64,000 nt of DNA from Bacteroidota bacterium. Its GTDB lineage: Bacteria > Bacteroidota > Bacteroidia > Flavobacteriales_E > Vicingaceae. Within the stretch, counting starts at the first letter, position 1. Each line of letters opens with the position of its first letter. The notes under the pieces are model-generated. The model was not told the DNA's origin, did no database searches, and saw only the letters and a list, made by a program, of their open reading frames with translations. Position numbers and translations under genes: made by a program. Positions 29,401-38,001 of this stretch are shown here, piece after piece. The stretch lies in NCBI GenBank assembly GCA_013112545.1, contig JABFGJ010000005.1, positions 1 through 64,000 of the forward strand, read 5' to 3'.

Positions 29401-29582
29401 ACTACAATAGCTTAGCTCCAGAATTTGCAAAATCTATCACACGAGAACAACAACAAGCGGGTGCTATTTTAAATCGATTAGTGGTGATGACAAATCAATT
29501 ATACCCTCAGGGTGAATTTGGAGAGCAACTTAGAGATCGATTAAACCCTGTATTTAGTAGAGGCTCTCAGCAAAATAGGTAA
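26499..29582 (+). CDS. DUF2723 multi-pass membrane protein (O-mannosyltransferase-like)
   Basis: The 1027-residue protein has about a dozen membrane segments in its first 620 residues. It carries the DUF2723 hallmark [25 protein letters not shown] near residue 33, where the acidic loop is placed as in membrane glycosyltransferases of the GT-C fold. A soluble part with [17 protein letters not shown] and [37 protein letters not shown] follows, and the last 130 residues look helical and TPR-like. The human DUF2723 protein TMEM260 is a protein O-mannosyltransferase, so a role in protein O-glycosylation is a fair guess but unproved. It is transcribed away from the tRNA-Gln. Confidence 0.8.
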   Translation: [1027 protein letters not shown]

Positions 29583-29634
29583 ACAAGTATTAAGCTAATG
29601 TAATTAGAAGCAATTGTCTATATTTGAGCTCATT

Positions 29635-30174
29635 ATGAAAAAGCTTTATTCATTTCTAAAGATTTCAATGGTTTTAATAGCCATAGTTAGCACTTATCAT
29701 TCATATGCTATTAGTAGTAAAAAGGATAGTATATTATTGGTTGGTAAGATTTTTAATAATGAAGAGCGGGTTAAGGATGTGGTGATTAATGTATTTGATC
29801 ATAACTTGAAAATCAAAACCATAAAAGTGAAATCTTCAAATTTTGTTAGAACCTATCTACCTAAAAATACAATTCTAACCATAGAAATAACTGCACCTAA
29901 TTTTCATGATAAACGATTTATGTTTGACTCGCATGTGCCGGACAAACTAACAAAATTACCTGGCTATGAGTTCGACATGGATATTTTTAGCATAGAGGAG
30001 TTGTCTGGAGTAAACACCTCTTTACTTGATTTTCCAGTAGGTCTAGTTAAATACAATTCCAAAAAGAAAATCTTTATACGGGATAAGGATTACACTAAAA
30101 GAATGAAGAAGCTCTATTTCCAATTGCTGGAAGAAGCTCAAATGTCGGAGCGTGGAACGCTTAAAGATGACTAA
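29635..30174 (+). CDS. Exported protein of unknown function
   Basis: I do not recognise this protein. From the ATG at 29635 it has a signal peptide (MKKLYSFLKISMVLIAIVS) and a beta-rich domain starting LLVGKIFNNEERVKDVVINVFDHN. This resembles the opening of carboxypeptidase-regulatory-like domains found in cell-surface proteins of this phylum. The C-terminal part is basic and helical. A longer reading from a TTG adds seven residues but no signal. It follows the DUF2723 gene by about 50 bases and converges on the serine hydrolase with a 4-base overlap. Confidence 0.65.
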   Translation: MKKLYSFLKISMVLIAIVSTYHSYAISSKKDSILLVGKIFNNEERVKDVVINVFDHNLKIKTIKVKSSNFVRTYLPKNTILTIEITAPNFHDKRFMFDSHVPDKLTKLPGYEFDMDIFSIEELSGVNTSLLDFPVGLVKYNSKKKIFIRDKDYTKRMKKLYFQLLEEAQMSERGTLKDD

Positions 30175-31205
30175 TTAATGTCTCTAGACCTGTAATTGCC
30201 CTCCTTTTCTATCGTTAAACTTGCTTTCTGATACGCAAGATTTGATACTAGATAAATGGCTTTTTTCAAGCTTTCTATATCTTCTCCTTTGGTCATAACT
30301 CCCAACAAGAATGGTTTCCTTGATAAGTAAACTAATCCAAAATGATGTAGCTCTTGCAAGTTTTCATTTATCACCTTGTGACCAAATTTATGTGCTATAG
30401 GGATATCAACTGGGATTGCCTGACGAATACCAAAACCATATCCAGACTTTTTTAAAATTGATAGTGCAAGATTCGAGTATTCTTCATTCAAATATGAAGC
30501 GTTGTATAAGGTTCGAAAAAAAGAAGAAAATTGTTTTACTGTAATAAAATCTTCAGCATAAACGGCACTATCTGGGACAATTAGCCCAATCTCACTCTGA
30601 ACTTGGTTTAAAAAATCAGGATTAAACGCATCTAAAAAATCCAATAACAAAATAGTTGCCTCGTTGTCACTTTCGTCTATCATGATTTCCATTAATTTCA
30701 TTAGCGAATATCTCATCCCACTAATTAAAACAGTTGAATTGGCTCCCACAGTTCGTCCATTATTATATTGATTTTCCTGAATGCCCTTGAATTCAATTTC
30801 TTGACTTAAAACTTTTGAGTCATTTTCAGCTAATTTTAAAATAGCAATCATAACAGGCACTTTCATCAAACTTGCTGGGGAAAATATCTCTAAGTCATTT
30901 ATTGAAACTGTATTCCCATTGCTAAGGTCTTGAAAGTAAATCGAAATACTTTTTACATTTTTATTTTTTACCAATTGTTCAGCTTCAATGGTTAAATCTT
31001 CCTCAAGCCCTTCTATCATTTTTAAACTATTTGTTCTATAATCTCGAATGGATTGTAGCGGATTCAAATTCTCATAAAGTATTGCTTTACGCTCTACACT
31101 TTTTATCTCTTGTGGCTGACTTAATTTCCCACCAACCTCACTACCAACAAAATAGCCCACTAGCAAAAAAAATAATGCAGTGCTAATTAATTTCAAAATC
31201 TTCAT
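30171..31205 (-). CDS. Membrane-anchored serine hydrolase, class A beta-lactamase-like
   Basis: The protein has one N-terminal membrane anchor (ILKLISTALFFLLVGYFVG). The penicillin-binding fold motifs are visible: S-x-x-K as SLMK in FSPASLMKVPVM, SDN in MIDESDNEATILLLDFL, and a K-x-G position as HKFGHKV. It may be a cell-wall carboxypeptidase or an esterase-like enzyme. The KTG triad is weakened to KFG, and the anchor argues against a classical secreted beta-lactamase. I place the start at ATG 31205, before MKILKLI; an ATG eight codons upstream would add a charged extension. An 8-base inverted repeat lies in its leader at 31233-31258. Confidence 0.75.
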   Translation of the reverse strand: MKILKLISTALFFLLVGYFVGSEVGGKLSQPQEIKSVERKAILYENLNPLQSIRDYRTNSLKMIEGLEEDLTIEAEQLVKNKNVKSISIYFQDLSNGNTVSINDLEIFSPASLMKVPVMIAILKLAENDSKVLSQEIEFKGIQENQYNNGRTVGANSTVLISGMRYSLMKLMEIMIDESDNEATILLLDFLDAFNPDFLNQVQSEIGLIVPDSAVYAEDFITVKQFSSFFRTLYNASYLNEEYSNLALSILKKSGYGFGIRQAIPVDIPIAHKFGHKVINENLQELHHFGLVYLSRKPFLLGVMTKGEDIESLKKAIYLVSNLAYQKASLTIEKEGNYRSRDIN

Positions 31206-31232
31206 TTTTTTAGTTTCTTTTCTAATCAAATA

Positions 31233-31258
31233 ATCCTTTTCCTCATTTCAAAAAGGAT
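31233..31258 (-). repeat. Inverted repeat in the serine hydrolase leader
   Basis: ATCCTTTT and AAAAGGAT form a perfect 8-base-pair stem around a 10-base loop, about 28 bases before the start codon. It could be an operator or a leader hairpin. Confidence 0.4.
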
Positions 31259-31339
31259 GCGAAAATTAGAGAAAAGAATTCTGTGGAATTTAAGCTTGTA
31301 AAAAAACTTCTTATTTAATATTACGTGTAATTTAGTGCT

Positions 31340-32863
31340 ATGGTAAAATCAAAACGTGTAGCACTTCTCATTATAGATGGTTGGGGTTATGGGAAAAAAG
31401 ACAAATCAGATGCTATTTTTCAAGCAAACACCCCAGTATTCGACGACTTAATTTCAACTTATCCCAATGCTACATTATTAACAGATGGATTAAATGTGGG
31501 TTTGCCTAAAGGACAAATGGGTAACTCAGAAGTAGGGCATTTAAATATAGGCGCAGGAAGGGTCGTATATCAAGATTTAGTTAAAATAAATAATGCCATT
31601 GAAGATGATAGCATTTCAACGAATCCCGAATTAATTAAAGCTATTGAATATGCTAAGAATGAGAACAAATCAATACATTTTATAGGTTTAGTTTCCGATG
31701 GTGGAATTCATTCACATCAAAAGCATCTGGAGAAACTAAGTGAAATTGCATCAAAAAATGGATTAAGCAATATATTTATTCACGCTTTTACCGATGGCCG
31801 AGATACCGACCCCAATAGTGGGAAGAAGTTTTTAGCCAATTTACAAAAGCACAATCAAAAAACTGGGGCAAAGATTGCAAGTATTACTGGTCGTTATTAT
31901 GCCATGGATAGAGATTTAAGATGGGAACGCATAAAAATTGCCTACGATGCTCTAGTTCATGGAAAAGGTACTACATCTAAGAATTTGCTAGAAAGCGTGC
32001 AGAAATCTTATGATGCTGGAATTAGCGACGAGTTTATCAAACCGATAATAGCCCTAGACAACCAAGGTGATCCAATAGCTCGAATTCGTGAAAACGATGT
32101 GGTTGTCTGTTTTAATTACAGAACAGATCGATGTAGAGAAATTACCAGAGCATTATCGCAAGAAGATTTTGAGGATTTTGACATGTTTAAGCTACCCTTG
32201 AATTATGTAACAATGACAAATTATGATAACTCATTTCAAGGAGTATCGGTTTTGTTTCAGAAAGATAACCTTAAAAACACCTTGGGCGAGGTGCTAAGTA
32301 AAGCTGGCAAAAAGCAAATTCGGATTGCAGAAACTGAAAAGTATCCGCATGTCACGTTCTTTTTTTCAGGTGGTAGAGAAAAACCATTTGAAGGAGAAAA
32401 AAGAATCATGGCTGCATCGCCCAAAGTGGCAACTTATGATTTACAGCCAGAAATGAACGCCAAAGAAGTTAAAACTAAAATCATAGCTGAAATTAAGAAT
32501 AAATCTGCTGATTTTATATGCCTCAACTTTGCTAACCCTGATATGGTCGGCCATACAGGAGTTTTTTCTGCCATAATTAAAGCTGTAGAAACAGTAGATC
32601 AATACACTGGAGAGATTGTCAAAGCTGGACTGGAAAATGATTATTCCTTTATCATTATTGCAGATCATGGGAATGCTGATTATGCAATAAACGAAGATGG
32701 TAGTGCAAACACCGCTCACACAACCAACCCAGTTCCAATCATTTTAATTGACAAGGATTACACACATATTCAATCTGGTAAGCTTGCAGATGTTGCACCA
32801 AGCATTCTCAAATTGTTAAATCTTGAAATTCCTCAAGAAATGGATGGCAACCTATTAATCTAA
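31340..32863 (+). CDS. gpmI: 2,3-bisphosphoglycerate-independent phosphoglycerate mutase
   Basis: This glycolytic enzyme interconverts 3- and 2-phosphoglycerate using two manganese ions. The 507 residues have the alkaline-phosphatase-like core: LLIIDGWGYGK near residue 9, the catalytic serine in GQMGNSEVGHLNIGAGRV near residue 60, TDGRDTDPNSG, and the second metal site IIADHGNADYAINEDGSANTAHTTNPVP near residues 440-467. It is a single gene with ATG start, divergent from the serine hydrolase. Confidence 0.97.
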   Translation: MVKSKRVALLIIDGWGYGKKDKSDAIFQANTPVFDDLISTYPNATLLTDGLNVGLPKGQMGNSEVGHLNIGAGRVVYQDLVKINNAIEDDSISTNPELIKAIEYAKNENKSIHFIGLVSDGGIHSHQKHLEKLSEIASKNGLSNIFIHAFTDGRDTDPNSGKKFLANLQKHNQKTGAKIASITGRYYAMDRDLRWERIKIAYDALVHGKGTTSKNLLESVQKSYDAGISDEFIKPIIALDNQGDPIARIRENDVVVCFNYRTDRCREITRALSQEDFEDFDMFKLPLNYVTMTNYDNSFQGVSVLFQKDNLKNTLGEVLSKAGKKQIRIAETEKYPHVTFFFSGGREKPFEGEKRIMAASPKVATYDLQPEMNAKEVKTKIIAEIKNKSADFICLNFANPDMVGHTGVFSAIIKAVETVDQYTGEIVKAGLENDYSFIIIADHGNADYAINEDGSANTAHTTNPVPIILIDKDYTHIQSGKLADVAPSILKLLNLEIPQEMDGNLLI

Positions 32864-32907
32864 TCCTTACCTTGCATTTCCTATATTTAATAATGAAAAA
32901 CACTTAG

Positions 32908-34275
32908 ATGAAAAACGTAAAAGAATACATAGACCAACATAAAGATCGATTTATAAACGAGCTAATAGAATTGCTTAAAATTCCATCTATAAGTGCAGAT
33001 TCAGCCTATAAAAATGATGTTTTTGCAGCTGCTGAAGCAGTAAGGCAAACCCTAGAAGAAGCAGGGGCTGACAATACTGAAATTTGTCAAACTGCTGGCT
33101 TTCCTGTTGTTTACGCAGAAAAAATCATTGATATTAACAAACCCACAATACTTGTTTATGGTCATTACGACGTGCAACCTGCCGACCCATTAGAATTGTG
33201 GGACAGCCCTCCATTTGACCCAGTAATTAAAGACGGGAAAATTTATGCACGTGGCTCTTCAGATGATAAAGGTCAAATGTATATGCATGTTAAGGCCTTT
33301 GAATTAATGATGAATACTAACCAATTGCCTTGTAATGTGAAATTCATTATAGAAGGAGAGGAAGAAGTTGGTTCAGCAAATCTTGAGACTTTTATCGTTG
33401 ACAATAAAGAAAAACTAAAAGCAGATATCATTTTAATTTCTGACACTTCTATGCTTTCGCTTGAGCATCCTTCTATCACTACTGGTTTGAAAGGACTTAG
33501 CTATTTAGAAGTTGAAGTAACAGGCCCAAATCGAGATTTACACTCTGGAATGTATGGCGGTGCAGTTGCCAATCCTATCAATATTCTTTCAAAAATGATT
33601 GCCTCGTTGCACGATGAGAATAACCGCATTACGATTCCTGGATTTTACGACAAAGTGATAGAAGCTAGTCCAGAAGAAAGAGCGTTGATTGCAAAAACAC
33701 CTTTTGAATTAGACCTTTATAAATCAAAACTTGGTATTAAAGCTGTCCATGGAGAAAAAGGATATTCTACCATTGAGCGCACAGGCATTAGGCCAACTTT
33801 AGATGTTAATGGTATTTGGGGTGGATATATAGGAGAAGGTGCTAAAACCGTGTTGCCCTCTAAAGCTTATGCTAAAATTTCTATGCGATTAGTTCCAAAT
33901 CAAAGCGATGACGAGATAACTACTTTGTTTGAAAATCATTTTAATTCCATCGCTCCAGATTCAGTAAGCGTTAAGGTAAAACCTCATCATGGAGGAGAAC
34001 CTTATGTTACCCCAATTGACACAAAAGAATATCAAGCTGCAAGTGAGGCTATCGTTATGGCTTTTGGTAAAGAACCCGTACCTGTCAGAGCAGGCGGAAG
34101 TATTCCTATTGTTGCCTTGTTTGAACAAATTCTTGGGTTAAAGTCTATATTGTTAGGCTTTGGATTAGACACAGATGCAATACACTCACCTAATGAATCT
34201 TATGGGGTGCAAAATTTCTTAAAAGGTATTGAGACCATTACTTATTTCTACAAAACTTATTCTTCCAAAAAATGA
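32908..34275 (+). CDS. M20-family dipeptidase
   Basis: The 455-residue cytosolic metallopeptidase has the M20 zinc ligands in order: VYGHYDVQPADP near residue 84, ARGSSDDKGQMYMHVKAFE near residue 115, and IEGEEEVGS near residue 149. A lid domain covers about 200-350, and the last ligand is in DAIHSPNESYGV near the end. It resembles the carnosinase/CNDP-like dipeptidases common in Bacteroidota. It overlaps the following lipoprotein gene by 4 bases. Confidence 0.92.
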   Translation: MKNVKEYIDQHKDRFINELIELLKIPSISADSAYKNDVFAAAEAVRQTLEEAGADNTEICQTAGFPVVYAEKIIDINKPTILVYGHYDVQPADPLELWDSPPFDPVIKDGKIYARGSSDDKGQMYMHVKAFELMMNTNQLPCNVKFIIEGEEEVGSANLETFIVDNKEKLKADIILISDTSMLSLEHPSITTGLKGLSYLEVEVTGPNRDLHSGMYGGAVANPINILSKMIASLHDENNRITIPGFYDKVIEASPEERALIAKTPFELDLYKSKLGIKAVHGEKGYSTIERTGIRPTLDVNGIWGGYIGEGAKTVLPSKAYAKISMRLVPNQSDDEITTLFENHFNSIAPDSVSVKVKPHHGGEPYVTPIDTKEYQAASEAIVMAFGKEPVPVRAGGSIPIVALFEQILGLKSILLGFGLDTDAIHSPNESYGVQNFLKGIETITYFYKTYSSKK

Positions 34276-34763
34276 TATTAATTAAATCCGTTTACAAATT
34301 GCTAGGCCTAGGCCTAGTGATTTGTTTTTTTAGCTCATGTATCAATTTTCAAGAAGTTAAAATAGAAGATATCAAAACCATACACATCAACGAACTTGGA
34401 AATAGTAGTTTGCGATTTAATTCTGAGATAAAAATCTCAAACCCTAACTTTTTCGAGATAAAGGTTATAGATTCTAATTTTGATGTATTTATTAAAAACA
34501 CAAAAGTAGGTCAAGCTAAATTTGAAGAAGAAATTACAATTCCTGGAAATTCTAGTAATTATGTTGATGTTAGTTTTAAAGGTTCATACAATGAAGCTGA
34601 TATGAACACCTTATCCAGTTTAATGGGAAGTGTTTTATTTGGAAATAAAGAAATAGACTTTAAGGTTGACGGATTTGTTGAAGGAAAAGCCTTGTGGATT
34701 AAGCGAAAAATAGAATTGCAGCACGAAGGAAAAGTCCCCCTAGAGCTTTTTAATCCCAAATAA
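34272..34763 (+). CDS. LEA type 2-like lipoprotein
   Basis: The 163-residue protein has a lipoprotein signal with lipobox FFSSCIN. It is followed by a single beta-sandwich of the water-stress/LEA14 type: LRFNSEIKISNPNFFEIKVIDSNFDVFIKNTKVGQ, then IPGNSSNYVDVSFKG. LEA type 2 domains in bacterial lipoproteins have no well-defined function. It overlaps the dipeptidase gene by 4 bases (ATGA), so it is co-transcribed. It ends about 150 bases before the convergent PKD protein gene. Confidence 0.75.
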   Translation: MILIKSVYKLLGLGLVICFFSSCINFQEVKIEDIKTIHINELGNSSLRFNSEIKISNPNFFEIKVIDSNFDVFIKNTKVGQAKFEEEITIPGNSSNYVDVSFKGSYNEADMNTLSSLMGSVLFGNKEIDFKVDGFVEGKALWIKRKIELQHEGKVPLELFNPK

Positions 34764-34915
34764 TTCCTAAAATAAGCCAAACTTATTTTGTTAAACGCTT
34801 ATAAGTAATAAACCGCTTTAGCTTAATCTAAATCTTTTCCGCTGTAGTGGATTGAATGCTTATAAGGTTTAAAAGAGTCTTTTGGATTCCTGATTAAAGC
34901 GCATTTAAACTATAA

Positions 34916-37636
34916 TTAATCTCTAATCAAAGTGAGGGCTCCATTATAATTTCGATATTCACCCATAAAATCTTTAATCTTGATTTTATAAAAATAAACT
35001 CCTTCGCTAGCTATACGTTCATTTATTCTTCCAGTCCAATTTATATTCATGGAAGTACTTTGAAAAACGGATATCCCGTAACGATTAAAAATTTCTATTT
35101 CGTATTCGTAAACACCACATGCTCTAACAGCAAATTCATCATTTACCCTATCTCCATTGGGTGTAAAAATATTGGGTATAATAAATTCGAATTCATCATA
35201 TACAAAAACTATTGCTGAAGTAGTGTCAAAGCATCCAAAGTCATTTTGAACAATTTGAGTCACAGTGAAATGACCAGTATCTGTAAAAGTGTAATCAACT
35301 AAACTAGAGTTAGAAATAAACACACCGTTAATGTATAATTGCGAGGAGGTATTTGATAAACTTGAAGAACCATCGAAAGAAAAGCTTGCATGCTTTAAAG
35401 GCTTCATGCTGTCTGATAACTCTAAAATAGATGTTGGAGTCGGTAAAATCCTTATTGCGCTATCTTTACTTAGTACTAAAGTGTCCACGCATTTGTCTTT
35501 AGTTATCAATAATAAGCCAACAGAATAATAGCCTGTGTCTGTATAAGTATAGCTTGGGTTTTGAAGTTGAGACAAACTATTGTTGCCAAAATCCCAAAAG
35601 TAGTCGGCACTGCCTTCATAAAAAGATGAATCGAGAAACATGATAGGTGTTCCAGGGCAAGCTTCAGTTGGGCTAATTCCAAATTTAATTTCATTCAAGC
35701 TCGAATCTAAAGAAATATAAATAGCACTGTCTTTTTGTAAGCTAAATGTCTCAATACATTTTTCAGTTGTAGTTACAGCTAAGCTCACATTATAATAGCC
35801 ATTGGCAGTATAGGTATGTCGTGGATTCTCAGTTGTTGAAGTTGTTCCATCTCCAAAATCCCACAAGAAAGTTGCATTTCCTTCATAAACCGAATGATTT
35901 AAAAACTGAACAGGTAAAGGATAACAACCAGCTGAATCAGTATAGGAATAGTTCACTTTATTTTTACTTGAATCTAAAGAAATATCAATCACGCTCTTTT
36001 TGATTATAGTCAAGGTATCGATGCATTTATCTGTAGTTCGTATAGTTAATTCCACATCGTAAAATCCATTCGCCAAATAGGTATGACTAGGGTTTTTTAA
36101 ACTTGAGCTTGCTCCATCTCCAAAATCCCATTGGTGAACTATAGCTGAATTTGGGGTAGCTAAACTTGTAAAATTAACCGGCAATGGATAACAACCAGCT
36201 GAATCGCTATATGTAAAATCTATGGTTGGATTTGGGTACAAAACAACTTGTTGGTCTATCGTGTCTGAACATTCATCTTGACTAACAATTAGCTGCACAG
36301 GATAAGTTCCAGCTCCTCCGGAAAAGATTATACCTGCAACACTATCGCTTGTGCTACTTGTAATATTTGCCGAACTGCCAAAATTCCAATTAAAGCTAGC
36401 ATAAGGTTCATACAGCCCTCTCGCAACAAAAGTTACATTATTGGCATCTATACAGGTTTGTCCTTCAATTGCCAAAATGGGGGAGAGTTTCTTGTAAACA
36501 TGAAAGTCGTTTGTAGAAGTATCGGTACATGGTAAGCCAGGGTTCGATATTAAAGTAATGGTGTAAACTCCAGTGTCTGGATAAGTGAATATAGGGTTCC
36601 TTTTACGCGAGGTGTCGTTTTGTTGGTTAAGTACACCAAAATCCCACTTATACCCTTGCAATGCAACATTAGAGGTGCTATTGTTTTGAAATTGAACAGT
36701 TAATCCATCGCAAAATAAATTTTGATCTTGGATGGCAGAAGTAATTACAGGGTCACAGCTGCCAGTATTCACTTGTATATCTCTTCTTGTTGTATTAATT
36801 AAAACACCATTTCTATATTCTTCTACACAATAGCCTAATAAGTATTGCCCCAAAGTAGTGGGGGTTCCATTCAGTTTGCCACTAATGGGGTTCAAAGTCA
36901 AAGCAGGGTTTGAAGGCATAGGATTGCTTGCTGAAAAAAGACTTAGGTAGGGAATGAAACTATAGGGCGGAGGATTGGCAGGGATTGGTCTAACATCTAA
37001 TCTATCGGGATAGTTAAATGGAGCACATAAACTATAAACTAAAGAATCTCCGTCGGGGTCGAACGCTGATAAATCTAGGTTAACATCATACCCAGAGCAA
37101 ATACTAATGGGAGGAAAGTCGTTAAAAACTGGTGATGAATTGCAAGAATCGGTATTAAAAGCAGGAATCACAGTTGTTAATGTTGTGCCTTGTTCGTCAG
37201 GTCTAAATACATTTGCAATACTGTTGTTTCTACAACATCGTTGATAAGTTATTCGATGTGGTCTATTTGGTGAAAGTAATAGGGTTGTGGTATAAATTTC
37301 CTCTTTTACGCAAACATTTGGGCCAGTTACAACACAAGGATTACTGATGTTGTTTGGCAAAATACTGTCTTTTGTTAATTGCATGCTGCTGTTCAACACA
37401 TCCAAACCAGTGTTTTCATCAAAAATAGTAAAGGCAGCAGGTTCAATAATGACATTAGAGCCTGGTCCACAGTCAACATACAAATAGAGCTTTAATTCAT
37501 ATTGAACAATATTTCCGGTGCTTAATCCAAGGCAGTTATACTCCATATAGCCTCCAATCAAATGTGTCGATTTAGCTTGGAATGATAAGACGCTTAAAAA
37601 AAGCAAAATAAAAATATTTCTCAAATAAGAAAACAT
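34916..37636 (-). CDS. Large PKD-repeat surface protein with T9SS type B (gliding-motility) C-terminal domain
   Basis: The secreted protein of about 906 residues has a signal peptide (FSYLRNIFILLFLSVLSFQAKS) and an N-terminal region with HLIGGYMEYNCLGLSTGN that is typical of large Bacteroidota surface proteins. Several PKD domains follow (FLWDFGDGTTSTTENPRHTY and near copies). The end is a CHU_C-type domain, FTPNGDRVNDEFAVRACGVYEYEIEIFNRYGISVFQ, the type B sorting signal of T9SS. Two PKD units share nearly the same opening (YTDSAGCYPLPV), evidence of internal duplication. I use the internal ATG at 37636 because the signal peptide follows it; an upstream ATG at 37675 adds 13 residues. Confidence 0.9.
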   Translation of the reverse strand: MFSYLRNIFILLFLSVLSFQAKSTHLIGGYMEYNCLGLSTGNIVQYELKLYLYVDCGPGSNVIIEPAAFTIFDENTGLDVLNSSMQLTKDSILPNNISNPCVVTGPNVCVKEEIYTTTLLLSPNRPHRITYQRCCRNNSIANVFRPDEQGTTLTTVIPAFNTDSCNSSPVFNDFPPISICSGYDVNLDLSAFDPDGDSLVYSLCAPFNYPDRLDVRPIPANPPPYSFIPYLSLFSASNPMPSNPALTLNPISGKLNGTPTTLGQYLLGYCVEEYRNGVLINTTRRDIQVNTGSCDPVITSAIQDQNLFCDGLTVQFQNNSTSNVALQGYKWDFGVLNQQNDTSRKRNPIFTYPDTGVYTITLISNPGLPCTDTSTNDFHVYKKLSPILAIEGQTCIDANNVTFVARGLYEPYASFNWNFGSSANITSSTSDSVAGIIFSGGAGTYPVQLIVSQDECSDTIDQQVVLYPNPTIDFTYSDSAGCYPLPVNFTSLATPNSAIVHQWDFGDGASSSLKNPSHTYLANGFYDVELTIRTTDKCIDTLTIIKKSVIDISLDSSKNKVNYSYTDSAGCYPLPVQFLNHSVYEGNATFLWDFGDGTTSTTENPRHTYTANGYYNVSLAVTTTEKCIETFSLQKDSAIYISLDSSLNEIKFGISPTEACPGTPIMFLDSSFYEGSADYFWDFGNNSLSQLQNPSYTYTDTGYYSVGLLLITKDKCVDTLVLSKDSAIRILPTPTSILELSDSMKPLKHASFSFDGSSSLSNTSSQLYINGVFISNSSLVDYTFTDTGHFTVTQIVQNDFGCFDTTSAIVFVYDEFEFIIPNIFTPNGDRVNDEFAVRACGVYEYEIEIFNRYGISVFQSTSMNINWTGRINERIASEGVYFYKIKIKDFMGEYRNYNGALTLIRD

Positions 37637-37675
37637 AAAATAAAAGTAATAAATCCCTTTAAACTGTTGAAGCAT

Positions 37676-38001
37676 TATAATTTATTAAAAAAGAAGATTG
37701 AGTCTCACTTGCAGCAATAAACTAAATAACTTCTTCTCACCCGCTAATTCCGCTGATTGACGCTAATAATTATTGCAATAACTTAACCCGATTAACAATA
37801 TAAAATCTGCGAAGATTCGCGAGATCAGCGGGAAATACTTCTGGCTTAAATCTCTCCCGCAGATTACGCAGTTTCCGCCCCTTCGGGCAAGTTCACGCTG
37901 AAACAAATTGTAAAATTGGATTGAATTTAGAAATCTAAATTTTGCTAAGACTCCCGAGAAATAAAAATCGCTTCTTAATAATAACGACATTTGATTCTTA
38001 T
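37676..38001. other. Intergenic region with Bacteroidota-type repeat
   Basis: This divergent region between the PKD protein and the DUF255 protein holds the GC-richer repeat at 37733-37904. The remaining flanks are AT-rich and show no gene. A short open frame across the repeat on the minus strand looks like chance translation. Confidence 0.6.
37733..37904. repeat. Intergenic repeat made of short CGC-type motifs (CCGCTAATTCCGCTGATT)
   Basis: Motifs such as CCGCTAATT, CCGCTGATT, CTGCGAAGATTCGCGAGATC, CAGCGGGAAA, CCGCAGATTACGCAG and TTCACGCTGAAAC follow each other in an otherwise AT-rich gap. Such CGC/AATC mosaics are common dispersed repeats in Bacteroidota genomes. GCCCCTTCGGGC can fold into a small hairpin inside it. 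Confidence 0.55.

Noticed and set aside
30171-31205. An antibiotic-resistance beta-lactamase
   Set aside because: The protein is membrane-anchored and its K-T-G motif is weak (KFG). The class A fold alone does not show resistance.
37763-37990. A 75-residue minus-strand protein
   Set aside because: It runs through the intergenic repeat, has no family likeness and no start context.
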